In this document: positions 16,930-27,145 of the stretch, piece after piece
Layout of the letters: the number at the start of each line of letters is the position of its first letter
Numbering within the stretch: position 1 is the stretch's first letter
Assembly (NCBI RefSeq): GCF_900119085.1
Contig: NZ_FPIQ01000001.1
Location: 62,001-126,000 of the forward strand
Reading direction: 5' to 3'
Length of the DNA: 64,000 bases
DNA from: Nitrosovibrio sp. Nv17
Lineage (GTDB): Bacteria; Pseudomonadota; Gammaproteobacteria; Burkholderiales; Nitrosomonadaceae
The notes under the pieces: model-generated
The model's input: the letters and a program-made list of their open reading frames with translations, nothing else
What the model was told of the DNA's origin: nothing
Database searches by the model: none
Program-made: the position numbers and the translations under genes

Positions 16930-18462
16930 GTGAAAGATCATCTGATAATTTTTGATACGACATTGCGCGACGGCGAGCAGAGTCCCGGCGCATCCATGAC
17001 CCGGGAGGAGAAGGTGCGCATCGCCCGGCAACTCGAGCGCCTACGGGTCGATGTCATCGAGGCCGGTTTTCCGGCTGCCTCCAATGGCGATTTCGATGCC
17101 GTGAAGGCGGTAGCGGACACGGTCCGGGACAGTACCGTCTGTGCGCTGGCACGGGCAATGGAGGCCGATGTCCGGCGCGCCGGCGAAGCGCTGAAAGGAA
17201 CCGACTCGGCGCGCATCCACACATTCATCGCCACTTCGCCGATTCACATGGAGAAAAAGCTGCGCATGTCCCCGGAACAGGTGGTGGAGCAGGCGGTCAA
17301 GGCCGTGAAATGGGCATTGCAGTACACGGATGACGTGGAGTTCTCCCCGGAGGATGCCGGCCGTTCCGACATCACTTTTCTCTGCCGGGTGCTGGAGGCG
17401 GTGATCGACGCGGGCGCTAAGACCCTCAATATTCCGGACACCGTCGGCTACACCATGCCGGAGCAGTTTGGCCAGCTCATCCGTACATTGCGTGAACGCA
17501 TTCCCAATTCCGACAGGGTCGTGTTCTCGGTGCACTGCCACAACGATCTTGGGCTGGCCGTGGCCAATTCGCTGTCGGCGGTCGTAAACGGTGTCCGGCA
17601 GGTGGAATGCACGGTAAACGGGTTGGGAGAACGGGCGGGAAACGCCTCCCTGGAAGAAATCGTGATGGCGGTGCGTACGCGCCAGGACTATTTCCCTTGC
17701 GAAACGCGCATCGATGCCACCCACATCGTGCCGACGAGCAAGCTGGTATCGGGCATTACCGGTTTTCCCGTGCAGCCGAACAAGGCCATCGTCGGGGCGA
17801 ATGCATTCGCCCACGAGTCCGGCATCCACCAGGATGGTGTCCTGAAACACCGCGAAACCTACGAAATCATGCGCGCCGAGGATGTCGGCTGGGGCACGAA
17901 CAAGCTGCTGCTGGGCAAGCATTCCGGGCGCAACGCGTTTCGCAGCCGCCTGGCGGAACTGGGCATCGAACTGGAATCCGAAGAGGCGCTGAACGCCACC
18001 TTCATGCGCTTCAAGGAGTTGGCCGACAAGAAGCACGACATCTTCGACGAGGATCTGCACGCCCTGGTGTCGGAGGATGCGCTGACGCCGCACGAGCACT
18101 ACAAGCTACTGTCGCTGGTCGCGCACAGCGAAACCGGCGAGGATCCGTACGCCAGCATCGTGATCGCCGAGGATGGCAGGGAATCGCGCGCCGAATCCAG
18201 CGGCAGCGGCCCGGTCGATGCCACCTTCCGCGCCATCGAGAAGATTCTGGCCAGCGGCGCCGAATTGCAGTTGTTCTCCGTCAATGCCATCACCAGCGGC
18301 ACCGATTCACAAGGAGAGGTGACGGTGCGACTGCAGAAATCGGGGCGCATCGTCAACGGCAACGGCGCCGACATCGACATCGTGGTGGCCTCCGCCAAAG
18401 CCTATCTCAGTGCGCTCAACAAGCTCCACGGCTCGCTGGACCGGGCACACCCGCAGGTATGA
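16930..18462 (+). CDS. leuA: 2-isopropylmalate synthase
   Basis: LeuA condenses acetyl-CoA with 2-oxoisovalerate, the committed step of leucine synthesis. The 510-residue enzyme begins with the catalytic TIM barrel ([16 protein letters not shown]), contains the metal-binding [13 protein letters not shown] segment and NGLGERAGN, and ends with the LeuA dimer/regulatory domain from about residue 390, where leucine feeds back. The start codon is a GTG; an AGAGG-like site (GAGAGGCCAGA) lies just upstream. It is separate from the ilv operon, and its product competes with valine synthesis for the same oxoacid. Confidence 0.97.
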   Translation: MKDHLIIFDTTLRDGEQSPGASMTREEKVRIARQLERLRVDVIEAGFPAASNGDFDAVKAVADTVRDSTVCALARAMEADVRRAGEALKGTDSARIHTFIATSPIHMEKKLRMSPEQVVEQAVKAVKWALQYTDDVEFSPEDAGRSDITFLCRVLEAVIDAGAKTLNIPDTVGYTMPEQFGQLIRTLRERIPNSDRVVFSVHCHNDLGLAVANSLSAVVNGVRQVECTVNGLGERAGNASLEEIVMAVRTRQDYFPCETRIDATHIVPTSKLVSGITGFPVQPNKAIVGANAFAHESGIHQDGVLKHRETYEIMRAEDVGWGTNKLLLGKHSGRNAFRSRLAELGIELESEEALNATFMRFKELADKKHDIFDEDLHALVSEDALTPHEHYKLLSLVAHSETGEDPYASIVIAEDGRESRAESSGSGPVDATFRAIEKILASGAELQLFSVNAITSGTDSQGEVTVRLQKSGRIVNGNGADIDIVVASAKAYLSALNKLHGSLDRAHPQV

Positions 18463-18492
18463 CCCCGGATGGCGGCGCAGCATGAAGCATTC

Positions 18493-18537
18493 ACCCGCAG
18501 CCGGTCCGTGACACGCGCCGCCTCCGGCGCTGCGGGT
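18493..18537 (+). other. long stem-loop between leuA and yihY
   Basis: ACCCGCAGC (18493-18501) pairs perfectly with GCTGCGGGT (18529-18537), and an inner GCGCCG/CGGC stem sits near the tip. No T-tract follows; the next gene starts nine bases later. It might modulate read-through or translation of yihY. Confidence 0.4.
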
Positions 18538-18545
18538 CCCCGTCC

Positions 18546-19796
18546 ATGAAATCTTCCCGATTCCTGGATTTCCTGCACTACGTGCTGCTCCGCTTCATGC
18601 AGCACAACTGCACCCAGGTGGCCGCCAGCCTGACCTTCACCACCCTGTTGTCGCTGGTGCCGCTGATCGCCATCGGATTGTCCGTGGTGGCGGCATTCCC
18701 GGCATTCGCGGGATTTTCGGAGCAGATCAAGGGATTCATACTCACCACCATGATGCCGGAGGCCGCGAATCGCGTCATTGCGGTTTATGTGCAGCAGTTC
18801 GCCGACAATGCGGTACAGCTCACTTCCATCGGTACCGCGTTCCTGGGTGTCACGGCGCTTGCGCTCATGCTGACCATCGACAAGGCCTTGAACGCCATCT
18901 GGCGGGTCACCCGGCTGCGTCCGCTGCATCATCGCCTGCTGATATATTGGGCCACTTTGACCATCGGGCCGCTGCTGATCGGCGCGAGCCTGTCATTGAC
19001 CTCCTGGCTGATCGGTTTGTCCATGGGGGTGACGGGGGATATCCCGGGGATCAAGATCGCCCTGCTGCAACTCGTTCCGCTGTTGCTCACGAGCCTTGCG
19101 TTTTCGATTCCCTACCTCATCGTGCCCAACCGGCGAGTTGCCTGGCGCCATGCGGTGGCCGGAGGCATCGCGGCAGCGGTGGGATTCGAATTCATGAAAC
19201 AGGGGTTTGCCTTCTATATCACCCATTTCCCGACCTATCAGGCCGTCTACGGCGCATTCGCGACGATCCCCATATTCCTGCTGTGGGTGTATCTTTCCTG
19301 GCTGATGGTACTGCTGGGCGCGGTGATCGCAGCATCGCTCGGGAGCTGGCACTTTGCCGAATGGCGGCATGAGGCGGCCCAAGGCAGGCGATTCGTCGAC
19401 ACCCTGCGCTTGCTGCGGGTGCTGACCGAAGCTTTCCGGAAGGGAAAGGTCGAAACCTACGCATCTCTGCGCACCCGCCTCGTGCTAAGCTTCGAGGAAA
19501 TGGAACAGATACTTGAGCTGATGAGCCGCGCCGACTGGGTGCAGCAAGTGAAGGCCGGCGGCTGGGTACTGGCCATGGATCCGGCCCGGATAAAGGTCGC
19601 CGATGTCTACCGGCTGGTCGTATTCCGCCCGGACACGATGCGTGCCGCGACGAAAAACGATCCTGCCCTGAGACACCTGCTCGACGGAATCTCGGCCGGC
19701 ATGGACCAGCACATCGACATGCCGCTCACGTCGTTGCTGGACGAGGACGTCGTGCAGCATGCCATTCCATCCGCGACCGAAGGTCGGGGCACATGA
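18546..19796 (+). CDS. YihY/BrkB family inner-membrane protein (UPF0761)
   Basis: The 416-residue protein has the YihY/virulence-factor-BrkB core. Five to six membrane segments fall within residues 20-270, including the typical AASLTFTTLLSLVPLIAIGL start and a YGAFATIPIFLLWVYLSW segment. About 140 hydrophilic C-terminal residues follow that could form a winged-helix-like domain, as in other long beta- and gammaproteobacterial members. It is not a ribonuclease despite old naming. The function is unclear. The stop overlaps the start of the thioredoxin-like gene by four bases (ATGA), so the two are probably translated together. Confidence 0.85.
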   Translation: MKSSRFLDFLHYVLLRFMQHNCTQVAASLTFTTLLSLVPLIAIGLSVVAAFPAFAGFSEQIKGFILTTMMPEAANRVIAVYVQQFADNAVQLTSIGTAFLGVTALALMLTIDKALNAIWRVTRLRPLHHRLLIYWATLTIGPLLIGASLSLTSWLIGLSMGVTGDIPGIKIALLQLVPLLLTSLAFSIPYLIVPNRRVAWRHAVAGGIAAAVGFEFMKQGFAFYITHFPTYQAVYGAFATIPIFLLWVYLSWLMVLLGAVIAASLGSWHFAEWRHEAAQGRRFVDTLRLLRVLTEAFRKGKVETYASLRTRLVLSFEEMEQILELMSRADWVQQVKAGGWVLAMDPARIKVADVYRLVVFRPDTMRAATKNDPALRHLLDGISAGMDQHIDMPLTSLLDEDVVQHAIPSATEGRGT

Positions 19797-20299
19797 TGCG
19801 GGGCATAGTCGCCGCGCTCCTGTGCCTGCTCGTCTGGCTGCCGTCCGGCGCCCTGGCGGCAAAGGATTTCGTGTTTACGGACTCGAACGGTAGAAGACTC
19901 GCACTTTCCGATTACAGGGGGAAGTGGGTATTGATCAACTTCTGGGCAACCTGGTGCCCACCCTGCCTGAAGGAGATTCCTGACCTCGTATCCCTGCATG
20001 AGAGCCGCAAGGACGTGGTGGTGATCGGTGTGGCCATGGAGTACCAGAACCCGCGGACGGTGCTGGAATTCGTCAACTCGCTGTCCATCACCTACCCCAT
20101 CGTGCTGGGAAACAGGAAAATCGCTTCCCAGATCGGCCCCATATCGATGCTGCCCACCACCTACCTGTTCGATCCCACCGGTCAGCCGGCGGCGTACAAG
20201 GTCGGGCTGGTCTCGCGAGAAAGCCTGGAGGCATTCATGCAAGGAAATTCCTCTTCCTCCCGCGGCGGCCTTCCCGGGAGCAGATCGCGCAAACCCTGA
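19793..20299 (+). CDS. TlpA-like periplasmic thioredoxin-fold protein
   Basis: A 168-residue protein with a signal peptide (hydrophobic to about residue 23) and a TlpA/AhpC-type thioredoxin fold. The redox motif is WCPPC with CPPC at residues 55-58, followed by the cis-Pro region ISMLPTTYLF. It is likely a periplasmic disulfide reductase or resistance-type thioredoxin, perhaps for cytochrome c or metal-site maturation; that role is inference. The start overlaps the yihY stop. It converges on proS. Confidence 0.88.
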   Translation: MMRGIVAALLCLLVWLPSGALAAKDFVFTDSNGRRLALSDYRGKWVLINFWATWCPPCLKEIPDLVSLHESRKDVVVIGVAMEYQNPRTVLEFVNSLSITYPIVLGNRKIASQIGPISMLPTTYLFDPTGQPAAYKVGLVSRESLEAFMQGNSSSSRGGLPGSRSRKP

Positions 20300-20343
20300 G
20301 GGCTCATCCCGGAGCCGTTCCTCACGCAGGCCGCGCTGTCGCC

Positions 20344-22053
20344 TCATGCTCCGGCCATCTGCCTCCTGACATGATGGACGGCATCCGCCAGAGGAATGGC
20401 CCGAGGCGTTTCCTCCCGTCGTCCCTGGCACTCCACGTTTCCATCCTTCAGTCCGCGCTCCCCGATCACGACACGGTGCGGGATACCGATCAGTTCCATA
20501 TCGGCGAACATCACGCCTGGACGCTCGTCGCGATCGTCCAGCAGGACGTCGACCCCTGCATGCCGGAACGCCGCATACAGCTTTTCCGCCTGTGCGCCCA
20601 CCTGCGCGCTTTTCCTCAGCCCGATGGGTACGATCGCGACCTGGAACGGTGCGATCGCCTCGGGAAAGACGATACCGCGCGCATCGTGGGACTGCTCGAT
20701 GGCGGCCGCCACGACACGCGATACGCCGATCCCGTAGCATCCCATCTCCATCGGCTGCGCCACGCCGGACTCGTCGAGATAGGTGGCGCCCATTGCCTCC
20801 GAGTACTTGGTTCCCAGCTGAAAGACGTGCCCCACCTCTATGCCACGGCAGATCTCCAGGAATCCTCTGCCATCGGGGGATGCATCCCCGGGCACCACGT
20901 CGCGGATGTCCAGCACATGATCGGGTTCCTTTGCGTCGCGGCCGAAGTTGACGTGGACGAGATGATGGCCCTCCTGATTCGCACCGCATACGAAATCGTC
21001 CATCACGTTCACGAAACGGTCGGCAACGACCGGAAGGCCCGAGCCGACCGGACCGATATAGCCCGGGGGAGACCCGGTTTCCTCCAGGATCTCGGCCGCC
21101 GTTGCCAGGCGGAAATCTGCCAGAAAGGGAATTCTGCGCACCTTCGCCTCGTTGAGCTGATGATCGCCGCGCAACAGCAGCAGGTGCATTCTTCCCCCCG
21201 CGACCACCGCCAAGGTCTTCACCGTCCGCTCGACTGGAAAGCCGAGAAACCCAGCAACCGCTTCGCAGGTTTTCATGCCCGGCGTCTCCATCTTGTGCAT
21301 CGCGGCATCGGCCGGCTTCCGAGGCTGCGACGGCGGCAGCGATGCGGCCATCTCGATATTGGCGGCGTAGTCCGAATCCGGGCAGAAGGCAATGGCGTCC
21401 TCGCCCGACTCCGCCAGTACATGAAATTCGTGCGATCCGCTTCCGCCTATCGCGCCGGTATCTGCGGTCACGATCCGAAACTCGAGTCCCAGCCGGGTGA
21501 ATATCCTGTGATAGGCGTCGCGCATGGCGGCGTAGGCCTGCTCCAGGCTGGCGCTTCCGGCATGGAAGGAATAGGCATCCTTCATGACGAATTCCCGTGC
21601 CCGCATCACGCCGAAGCGGGGACGGATTTCGTCGCGGAACTTGGTCTGGATCTGGTAGAAGATGCGAGGCAGCTGGCGATAGCTCCTGATTTCCCGCCGT
21701 GCGATGTCGGTGATGACCTCCTCGTGCGTGGGGCCGAAGCAGAAGTCGCGCTGGTGACGGTCGCTGATTTTCAGCATCTGCGGGCCGAATACCTCCCAGC
21801 GTCCCGTTTCCTGCCACAGTTCGGCGGGTTGCACCGCCGGCATCAGCAGTTCCAGCGCACCGCTCCTGTCCATTTCCTCCCGTACGATGGCTTCCACCTT
21901 GCGCAGAACCCGCAGGCCAAGAGGCATCCATGTATAGAGGCCGCTGCCCAGACGCCTGATCAGCCCGGCACGCAGCATCAGCTTGTGGCTCACCAGCTCC
22001 GCCTCCGCCGGCGCTTCCTTGAGCGTGGAAAGGAAGAAATTCGTTACTCGCAT
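20344..22053 (-). CDS. proS: prolyl-tRNA synthetase (bacterial type with editing domain)
   Basis: ProS charges tRNA-Pro. The 569-residue length and the large insertion between class II motifs 2 and 3, the INS editing domain that clears Ala-tRNA-Pro, mark the bacterial form. Visible are [19 protein letters not shown], motif 1 ([12 protein letters not shown]-like segment), motif 2 ([21 protein letters not shown]), and the C-terminal anticodon-binding domain ([26 protein letters not shown]). I start at the ATG at 22053, preceded by GAAGGGGCAGGT; a much longer open frame upstream is not ProS-like. It is divergent from rppH. Confidence 0.97.
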   Translation of the reverse strand: MRVTNFFLSTLKEAPAEAELVSHKLMLRAGLIRRLGSGLYTWMPLGLRVLRKVEAIVREEMDRSGALELLMPAVQPAELWQETGRWEVFGPQMLKISDRHQRDFCFGPTHEEVITDIARREIRSYRQLPRIFYQIQTKFRDEIRPRFGVMRAREFVMKDAYSFHAGSASLEQAYAAMRDAYHRIFTRLGLEFRIVTADTGAIGGSGSHEFHVLAESGEDAIAFCPDSDYAANIEMAASLPPSQPRKPADAAMHKMETPGMKTCEAVAGFLGFPVERTVKTLAVVAGGRMHLLLLRGDHQLNEAKVRRIPFLADFRLATAAEILEETGSPPGYIGPVGSGLPVVADRFVNVMDDFVCGANQEGHHLVHVNFGRDAKEPDHVLDIRDVVPGDASPDGRGFLEICRGIEVGHVFQLGTKYSEAMGATYLDESGVAQPMEMGCYGIGVSRVVAAAIEQSHDARGIVFPEAIAPFQVAIVPIGLRKSAQVGAQAEKLYAAFRHAGVDVLLDDRDERPGVMFADMELIGIPHRVVIGERGLKDGNVECQGRREETPRAIPLADAVHHVRRQMAGA

Positions 22054-22260
22054 ACCTGCCCCTTCATGGCGATTGGATGATGTCCATTCTACCCTGAAAT
22101 ACTTTCGCCACCCGCTGGAATGTCGCCATGGGCCTTGCAGACAGCCATGGAGCTTGCGATCCATCGGCGCTTCATTAATTTCGTGGCAACTTTCAATATG
22201 GGATAGAATATGAAAAAATTGTCCTCTTTCCTGCAAGGGACACCAACAACGGGTGAATCC

Positions 22261-22812
22261 ATGATCGACCGTAACGGATATCGCTCCAATGTGGGCATTA
22301 TTCTGCTGAATTCGAAGAATGAGGTTTTCTGGGGCAAACGCATCAGGCAGGATGCCTGGCAGTTTCCCCAGGGTGGTATCAAACCGGGGGAGAGCCCGGA
22401 ACAAGCGATGTACAGGGAACTGACGGAAGAGGTGGGATTGTATCCCCGGCATGTCGAGATCATCGGCCGGACGCGTGACTGGCTGCGCTATGAGGTCCCG
22501 GACCAGTGGATTCGCCGTGATTGGCGTGGAAACTACAAGGGACAGAAGCAGATTTGGTATCTCCTGCGTCTGATCGGCCGCGATTGCGACGTTTCGCTGC
22601 GCGCGAGCATCCGCCCGGAATTCGATGCGTGGCGTTGGAACCAGTACTGGGTGGAACTGGAATCCGTCGTCGAATTCAAACGCCAGGTCTACCGGCAGGC
22701 GTTGACCGAACTCGCCCACCTGCTCGAGCAGGCCCCCCCCGAGGTCGGCTATGGCGATGGGTCCCGGGCCGACCGAAGGCAGATCGAGTCGGAAAAAAGA
22801 AGCGGGGCCTGA
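22261..22812 (+). CDS. rppH: RNA pyrophosphohydrolase (Nudix)
   Basis: RppH removes pyrophosphate from the 5' end of mRNA and so starts 5'-dependent decay. The 183-residue product begins [17 protein letters not shown], as in E. coli RppH, and has the Nudix box ([22 protein letters not shown]). The frame is open to an ATG at 22210, which would add 17 residues; the family start at 22261 is preferred. The C-terminal 25 residues are polar and not conserved. The divergent partner is proS. Confidence 0.94.
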   Translation: MIDRNGYRSNVGIILLNSKNEVFWGKRIRQDAWQFPQGGIKPGESPEQAMYRELTEEVGLYPRHVEIIGRTRDWLRYEVPDQWIRRDWRGNYKGQKQIWYLLRLIGRDCDVSLRASIRPEFDAWRWNQYWVELESVVEFKRQVYRQALTELAHLLEQAPPEVGYGDGSRADRRQIESEKRSGA

Positions 22813-23052
22813 TCGATCAACGGCACGCGATACCTCTCCGGCCTGCCAGTCTGTTCCATGGTCATCATCGAAATGCCCGGCCTCCACGTACGCCGTCCAG
22901 AAGGGGCTTCAGCCGCCTTGCAAGGCCGCCCGGTTTTGTATCCGATTTCAATGTTTGAGCCTTACCGAGGCATCCATCGAAGAGATGCCGTCACGGATAA
23001 TTCGCAGGCGTAATCGGCTGCGCCATTACAGCCGCAGTTTAGGAGACCATCG

Positions 23053-24051
23053 ATGATTATGCGGACGTTGATCATATCGCTGCTGTCCATTGGAGCCATC
23101 TCAGCCACAGCGGGGACGCCTGCCGCTGATGAGCCGATTCAGCCAATCGAGGCGGCGAAGCCAAAGAATCCAGGTTTGGTGGAGCTGGGGAAAATGCTGT
23201 TCTTCGACCCGCGTCTGTCGAAATCCGGTTTCATTTCCTGCAATTCCTGTCACAATCTGAGCCTGGGGGGCACGGACAACCTGCCGACCTCCATCGGCCA
23301 TAAATGGTTCGAAGGTCCGATCAGCGCGCCCACGGTACTGAATTCAAGCATGAACGTGGCTCAATTCTGGGATGGCCGCGCCAAGGATCTGAAGGAGCAG
23401 GCGGGTGGCCCCATCGCAAACCCGGGCGAAATGGGATTCACTCATGAGCTGGCGATAGGCGTGCTGCACTCCATTCCGCAATACCGGGAGCGCTTCAAGC
23501 AACTGTTCCGCTCCGACAAGATCGACATCGGCATGGTTACCGAGGCGATCGCGGCCTTCGAGGAAACGCTGGTGACGCCTGATTCCCGCTTCGACAAGTG
23601 GCTCAAGGGGGACAAGAAGGCATTGAGCAAAACCGAGCTCGAAGGCTACCAGATTTTCAAGGAGAGTGGATGCGTTGCCTGCCACAACGGCCCCGCCGTG
23701 GGGGGGGGGTCGTTCCAGAAGTTCGGCATCCATGAGGCCTACAAGACCACCAACGCCGCCCAGGGCCGCTTTGGGGTGACCGGAGAAGACGCCGACCGGT
23801 TGTTGTTCAAGGTCCCCACCCTGCGTAACGTGGAGTTGACCTACCCGTATTTTCACGATGGCGCAGCCGTTACCCTGGAGGAAGCGGTGGAGTTGATGGG
23901 CAGGCTGCAACTGGGACGAAAATTCAGCAAGGATGAAACCGACAAGATCGTCGCTTTCCTGAAAACCCTCACGGGCAAGCAACCGGACATCACGCTGCCG
24001 ATCCTGCCTCCCTCGACCAACGAGACCCCGCGACCCAAGCCTTTTGGTTGA
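23053..24051 (+). CDS. di-haem cytochrome c peroxidase (CcpA/MauG family)
   Basis: A 332-residue periplasmic protein with a signal peptide to about residue 21 and two c-haem sites, CNSCH at 63-67 and CVACH at 207-211. The order and spacing fit bacterial di-haem cytochrome c peroxidase, with conserved FFDPRLS, PTVLNSSMN and KVPTLRNVELTYPYFHDG segments. It reduces hydrogen peroxide with electrons from small cytochromes; MauG-like oxidation chemistry cannot be excluded from sequence alone. It stands alone. A strong hairpin lies 40 bases after its stop, before the hfq promoter. Confidence 0.92.
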   Translation: MIMRTLIISLLSIGAISATAGTPAADEPIQPIEAAKPKNPGLVELGKMLFFDPRLSKSGFISCNSCHNLSLGGTDNLPTSIGHKWFEGPISAPTVLNSSMNVAQFWDGRAKDLKEQAGGPIANPGEMGFTHELAIGVLHSIPQYRERFKQLFRSDKIDIGMVTEAIAAFEETLVTPDSRFDKWLKGDKKALSKTELEGYQIFKESGCVACHNGPAVGGGSFQKFGIHEAYKTTNAAQGRFGVTGEDADRLLFKVPTLRNVELTYPYFHDGAAVTLEEAVELMGRLQLGRKFSKDETDKIVAFLKTLTGKQPDITLPILPPSTNETPRPKPFG

Positions 24052-24091
24052 TTTCCGTGCAATGCGGGTTGCGCGCCCGTCTCTGCCACCG

Positions 24092-24128
24092 CGATGCGCC
24101 CGGGCCGTGAATACGGCCGGGCGCATCG
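24092..24128 (+). other. very strong stem-loop after the peroxidase gene
   Basis: An arm at 24092-24108 (CGATGCGCCCGGGCCGT) pairs with 24113-24128 (ACGGCCGGGCGCATCG). The result is a 16-bp stem with one bulged G and a GAAT loop. No T-tract follows on either strand. It may act as a transcript-end or stability element for the peroxidase mRNA. Confidence 0.5.
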
Positions 24129-24167
24129 GAGTCCAGGCATTCTGCCCATACCCCGGCGTGCATGCGG

Positions 24168-24196
24168 ATGGCACGCTGATGGAAACCGTGTAGAAT
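24168..24196 (+). promoter_or_regulatory. predicted hfq promoter
   Basis: ATGGCA (24168-24173) and TAGAAT (24191-24196) are 17 bases apart and match four and five consensus positions. Transcription would start near 24203, giving a leader of about 145 bases. That leader contains a perfect CCGGCGG-CAT-CCGCCGG hairpin at 24226-24242, which could take part in the known autoregulation of Hfq through its leader. Confidence 0.4.
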
Positions 24197-24347
24197 CTTT
24201 TCAATGCCATGTGGCAATCGAAAGACCGGCGGCATCCGCCGGGGCAAAATGCTGAATATCCTTATTTTATCTTCTATCGGGGATATGGATTTAAGCCCTG
24301 AAATCAAGTAGAGTTACTTTCCGAACAATTAAAATGTGGAGTCCCAG

Positions 24348-24593
24348 ATGAGCGCGAAAGGGCAATTGCTACAAGACCCATTTCTGAATACATTACGTAG
24401 AGAGCATATTCCGGTGTCGATCTATCTGGTGAACGGCATCAAGCTGCAAGGACACATCGATTCGTTCGACCAGTATGTGGTATTGCTGAAGAACACCGTC
24501 ACGCAGATGGTGTACAAGCATGCAATTTCCACCGTCGTCCCCGCCAGAACCGTCACCATTCCATCCGAGGCGCCTGCCGCACCTGATGCCTGA
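24348..24593 (+). CDS. hfq: RNA chaperone Hfq
   Basis: Hfq is a hexameric Sm-like protein that pairs small RNAs with mRNAs. The 81-residue product has Sm1 ([37 protein letters not shown], seen here as DPFLNTLR and [10 protein letters not shown]) and Sm2 ([13 protein letters not shown], the YKH motif). The tail after about residue 70 is short. I use the ATG at 24348; a GTG 12 bases earlier is in frame. The last eight bases overlap hflX, the usual hfq-hflX arrangement. Confidence 0.97.
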   Translation: MSAKGQLLQDPFLNTLRREHIPVSIYLVNGIKLQGHIDSFDQYVVLLKNTVTQMVYKHAISTVVPARTVTIPSEAPAAPDA

Positions 24594-25731
24594 TCATCCT
24601 GCCGGCAACGTACCTCAGGTGCATGCCACCGTATTGGTCAGTCTGGATCTCGGTGGCGGTGGCCATGCCGAAGAAGGCCTGGAGGAGTTCCGGCAATTGG
24701 CGGTAAGCGATGCGCTTGCAATCACGGCAGTCGTCCGGGGAACCTGCTCCCGGCCTGATTCCGCCACGTTTGCGGGCAGCGGCAAGATAGGCGAGATCGC
24801 GGCGGCCCTGGAACAAACCGGGGCATCCCTGGTGGTATTCAATCACGACCTCTCTCCGGCGCAGCAACGTAATCTGGAGCGGGATCTCGGATGTCGCGTC
24901 ATCGATCGCACCAGCCTGATACTGGACATATTCGCGCAGCGCGCCCAGAGCCACGAGGGCAAGCTGCAGGTGGAACTTGCACAACTCGAACATCTTGCCA
25001 CCCGTCTGGTACGGGGATGGACCCACCTGGAGCGGCAGAAAGGTGGCATCGGCCTGCGCGGTCCCGGTGAAACACAGCTTGAAACCGACCGCCGCCTGCT
25101 CGGCAAGCGCGTCAAGCTGCTCAAGGAAAAGCTGGTGAAATTCCAGCGGCAACGGACGCTGCAGCGTCGTTCCAGGCAGCGTGCCCGGACGTTGTCGGCC
25201 TCGATCGTCGGCTACACCAATGCCGGCAAATCGACCTTGTTCAATCGGTTGACCCGCGCACAGACCTATGTTGCGGACCAGTTGTTCGCCACGCTGGACG
25301 CCACCACCCGCAAGCTGTTCATTCCGGACCGGGGGCCGCTGGTTGTCTCCGACACGGTGGGCTTCATCCGCGACCTGCCGCATACGCTCGTCGCGGCCTT
25401 CCGGGCGACTCTGGAGGAGACGGTGCAGGCCGATGTCCTGCTGCACGTGGTCGATGCAGGCAACCCTGGACGGGATGAGCAGATTGCCGAGGTGAACAAG
25501 GTGCTGAAGGAAATCGGTGCCGACTCGATTCCCCAGATACTGGTGCTGAACAAGATCGACATGATGCGCCTGCCGACCGGCACGGCAGGGTATGGACGCA
25601 ACGAGTGTGGTAGAATCGAGCAAATCCGATTGAGTGCGAAAACCGGGGAGGGGCTGGAATTCATCAAGCTGGCCCTTTCAGAGGTCATGCAGGAGCACGC
25701 CGGGCGACAGCATGCGGGTATTGCGGGGTAG
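24586..25731 (+). CDS. hflX: ribosome-associated GTPase HflX
   Basis: HflX is a GTPase that splits stalled or heat-damaged ribosomes. The 381-residue protein has the N-terminal HflX domain ([43 protein letters not shown]) and a G domain: G1 [13 protein letters not shown]3 [11 protein letters not shown] and G4 NKID. The start ATG at 24586 overlaps the hfq stop, so translation is probably coupled. A 220-base gap separates it from hflK. Confidence 0.95.
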   Translation: MPDHPAGNVPQVHATVLVSLDLGGGGHAEEGLEEFRQLAVSDALAITAVVRGTCSRPDSATFAGSGKIGEIAAALEQTGASLVVFNHDLSPAQQRNLERDLGCRVIDRTSLILDIFAQRAQSHEGKLQVELAQLEHLATRLVRGWTHLERQKGGIGLRGPGETQLETDRRLLGKRVKLLKEKLVKFQRQRTLQRRSRQRARTLSASIVGYTNAGKSTLFNRLTRAQTYVADQLFATLDATTRKLFIPDRGPLVVSDTVGFIRDLPHTLVAAFRATLEETVQADVLLHVVDAGNPGRDEQIAEVNKVLKEIGADSIPQILVLNKIDMMRLPTGTAGYGRNECGRIEQIRLSAKTGEGLEFIKLALSEVMQEHAGRQHAGIAG

Positions 25732-25827
25732 GTCGCGGCCAACCCTGTCGCGCCGTTGCCCCCGACGCCTGTGCGCGGCCTGCCAGCCCCGTGTTCGCGC
25801 ATGAGCATAGCGGAACGGGGTATTGAT

Positions 25828-25853
25828 AATGCGCGGGCGCGAGCGCCCGCATT
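25828..25853 (+). other. stem-loop between hflX and hflK
   Basis: The arm from 25828 (AATGCGCGGGCGC) pairs with GCGCCCGCATT ending at 25853, an 11-bp stem with a 2-base bulge and a tiny loop. No T-run follows. It may separate the hfq-hflX and hflKC transcripts partially. Confidence 0.4.
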
Positions 25854-25951
25854 GATGCCAGACGGAATGCTGGAATCATCGCTCCTATTCCAATGCTTTC
25901 AATAAGCAAGTATATTGCGTATTGATATCAGAACGAAACATAGGAATCATC

Positions 25952-27145
25952 ATGGGATTAAACGATCCACAGTGGGGAAGAAAGAAGGGAAACTCGGGAC
26001 CACCCGATCTGGATCAATTATGGCGTAACTTCAACAGGAAGCTCAATAGTCTGTTCAAGCGCAAGAGCGGCCCGGGCGGCAATGGCACGGGCGGTGGGGA
26101 GGGATCCGGGGGTGGCCCCAGACGCTATGGCATCAGTATCGGGTTATTGGCCGGGCTGCTTCTGCTGACATGGATCGCCAGCGGATTCTACATCGTCAAC
26201 GAAGGACAGCGTGGCCTGGTGCTGCGATTCGGAAAGTATGTCGAAACCGCCCAGGCGGGTCTGCGCTGGCATATGCCCTATCCGATCGAGATCGTGGAGA
26301 CGGTCAATGTCAGCCAGGTGCGGACCGTGGAGATCGGCTACCGCAACAATGTCAGAAGCAAGGTGCTGAAGGAATCGCTCATGCTGACCGATGACGAAAA
26401 CATCATCGACATCCAGTTTGCGGTGCAGTATATCCTCAAGAACCCGGAGGAATTCCTGTTCAACAACCGCGAGCCCGAAAATGCGGTATTGCAAGCCGCT
26501 GAAACCGCCATCCGTGAAATCATCGGCAAGAGCAAGATGGATTTCGTCCTCTACGAAGGGCGCGAACAGGTGGCGGCGAAGGCGACCGACCTGATGCAGG
26601 AGATTCTCGACCGATACAAGATCGGTATAGCTATCAGCAAGGTAACCATGCAGAATGCTCAGCCGCCGGAGCAGGTGCAAGCCGCCTTCGACGACGCCGT
26701 CAAGGCAGGACAGGACAGGGAGCGGCAGAAGAACGAGGGGCAGGCCTATGCCAACGATATTATCCCGAAAGCCAAAGGTAACGCTGCCCGCCTGCTGGAA
26801 GAGGCCGAAGGATACAAGCAGAGAGTGATCGCCAGTTCCGAAGGGGACGCTAGCCGCTTCAAGCAGATTCTCGCCGAGTACAACAAGGCGCCAGGCGTGA
26901 CGCGTGATCGACTGTACCTGGACATGATGGAGCAGGTGCTGTCGAGTACCAGCAAGCTTCTGGTGGATCAGAAGAGCAGCAACAATCTGCTCTACCTGCC
27001 GCTGGACAAGCTCATGCAGGCCAGTGGCGCCTCCAGTGCGGCGGCACAGGCATCCGATCCGGCCTCTGCCGCCATCCCCGAAGCCATCCCCGACCCGTCG
27101 CGTTCGCGCGACGCGTTCCGTGGGCGCGAACGGGAGACACGATAA
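25952..27145 (+). CDS. hflK: FtsH protease modulator HflK
   Basis: HflK and HflC form a large SPFH-domain cage around FtsH in the inner membrane and modulate its proteolysis. The 397-residue protein has a Gly-rich N-terminal region (about residues 10-55), one membrane segment near 60-80, and an SPFH domain (GQRGLVLRFGKYVETAQAG). A coiled coil follows, ending in a Ser/Ala/Pro tail. The start at 25952 has TAGGAA upstream. hflC begins on the next base after the stop. FtsH itself is at 55.5 kb. Confidence 0.95.
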   Translation: MGLNDPQWGRKKGNSGPPDLDQLWRNFNRKLNSLFKRKSGPGGNGTGGGEGSGGGPRRYGISIGLLAGLLLLTWIASGFYIVNEGQRGLVLRFGKYVETAQAGLRWHMPYPIEIVETVNVSQVRTVEIGYRNNVRSKVLKESLMLTDDENIIDIQFAVQYILKNPEEFLFNNREPENAVLQAAETAIREIIGKSKMDFVLYEGREQVAAKATDLMQEILDRYKIGIAISKVTMQNAQPPEQVQAAFDDAVKAGQDRERQKNEGQAYANDIIPKAKGNAARLLEEAEGYKQRVIASSEGDASRFKQILAEYNKAPGVTRDRLYLDMMEQVLSSTSKLLVDQKSSNNLLYLPLDKLMQASGASSAAAQASDPASAAIPEAIPDPSRSRDAFRGRERETR

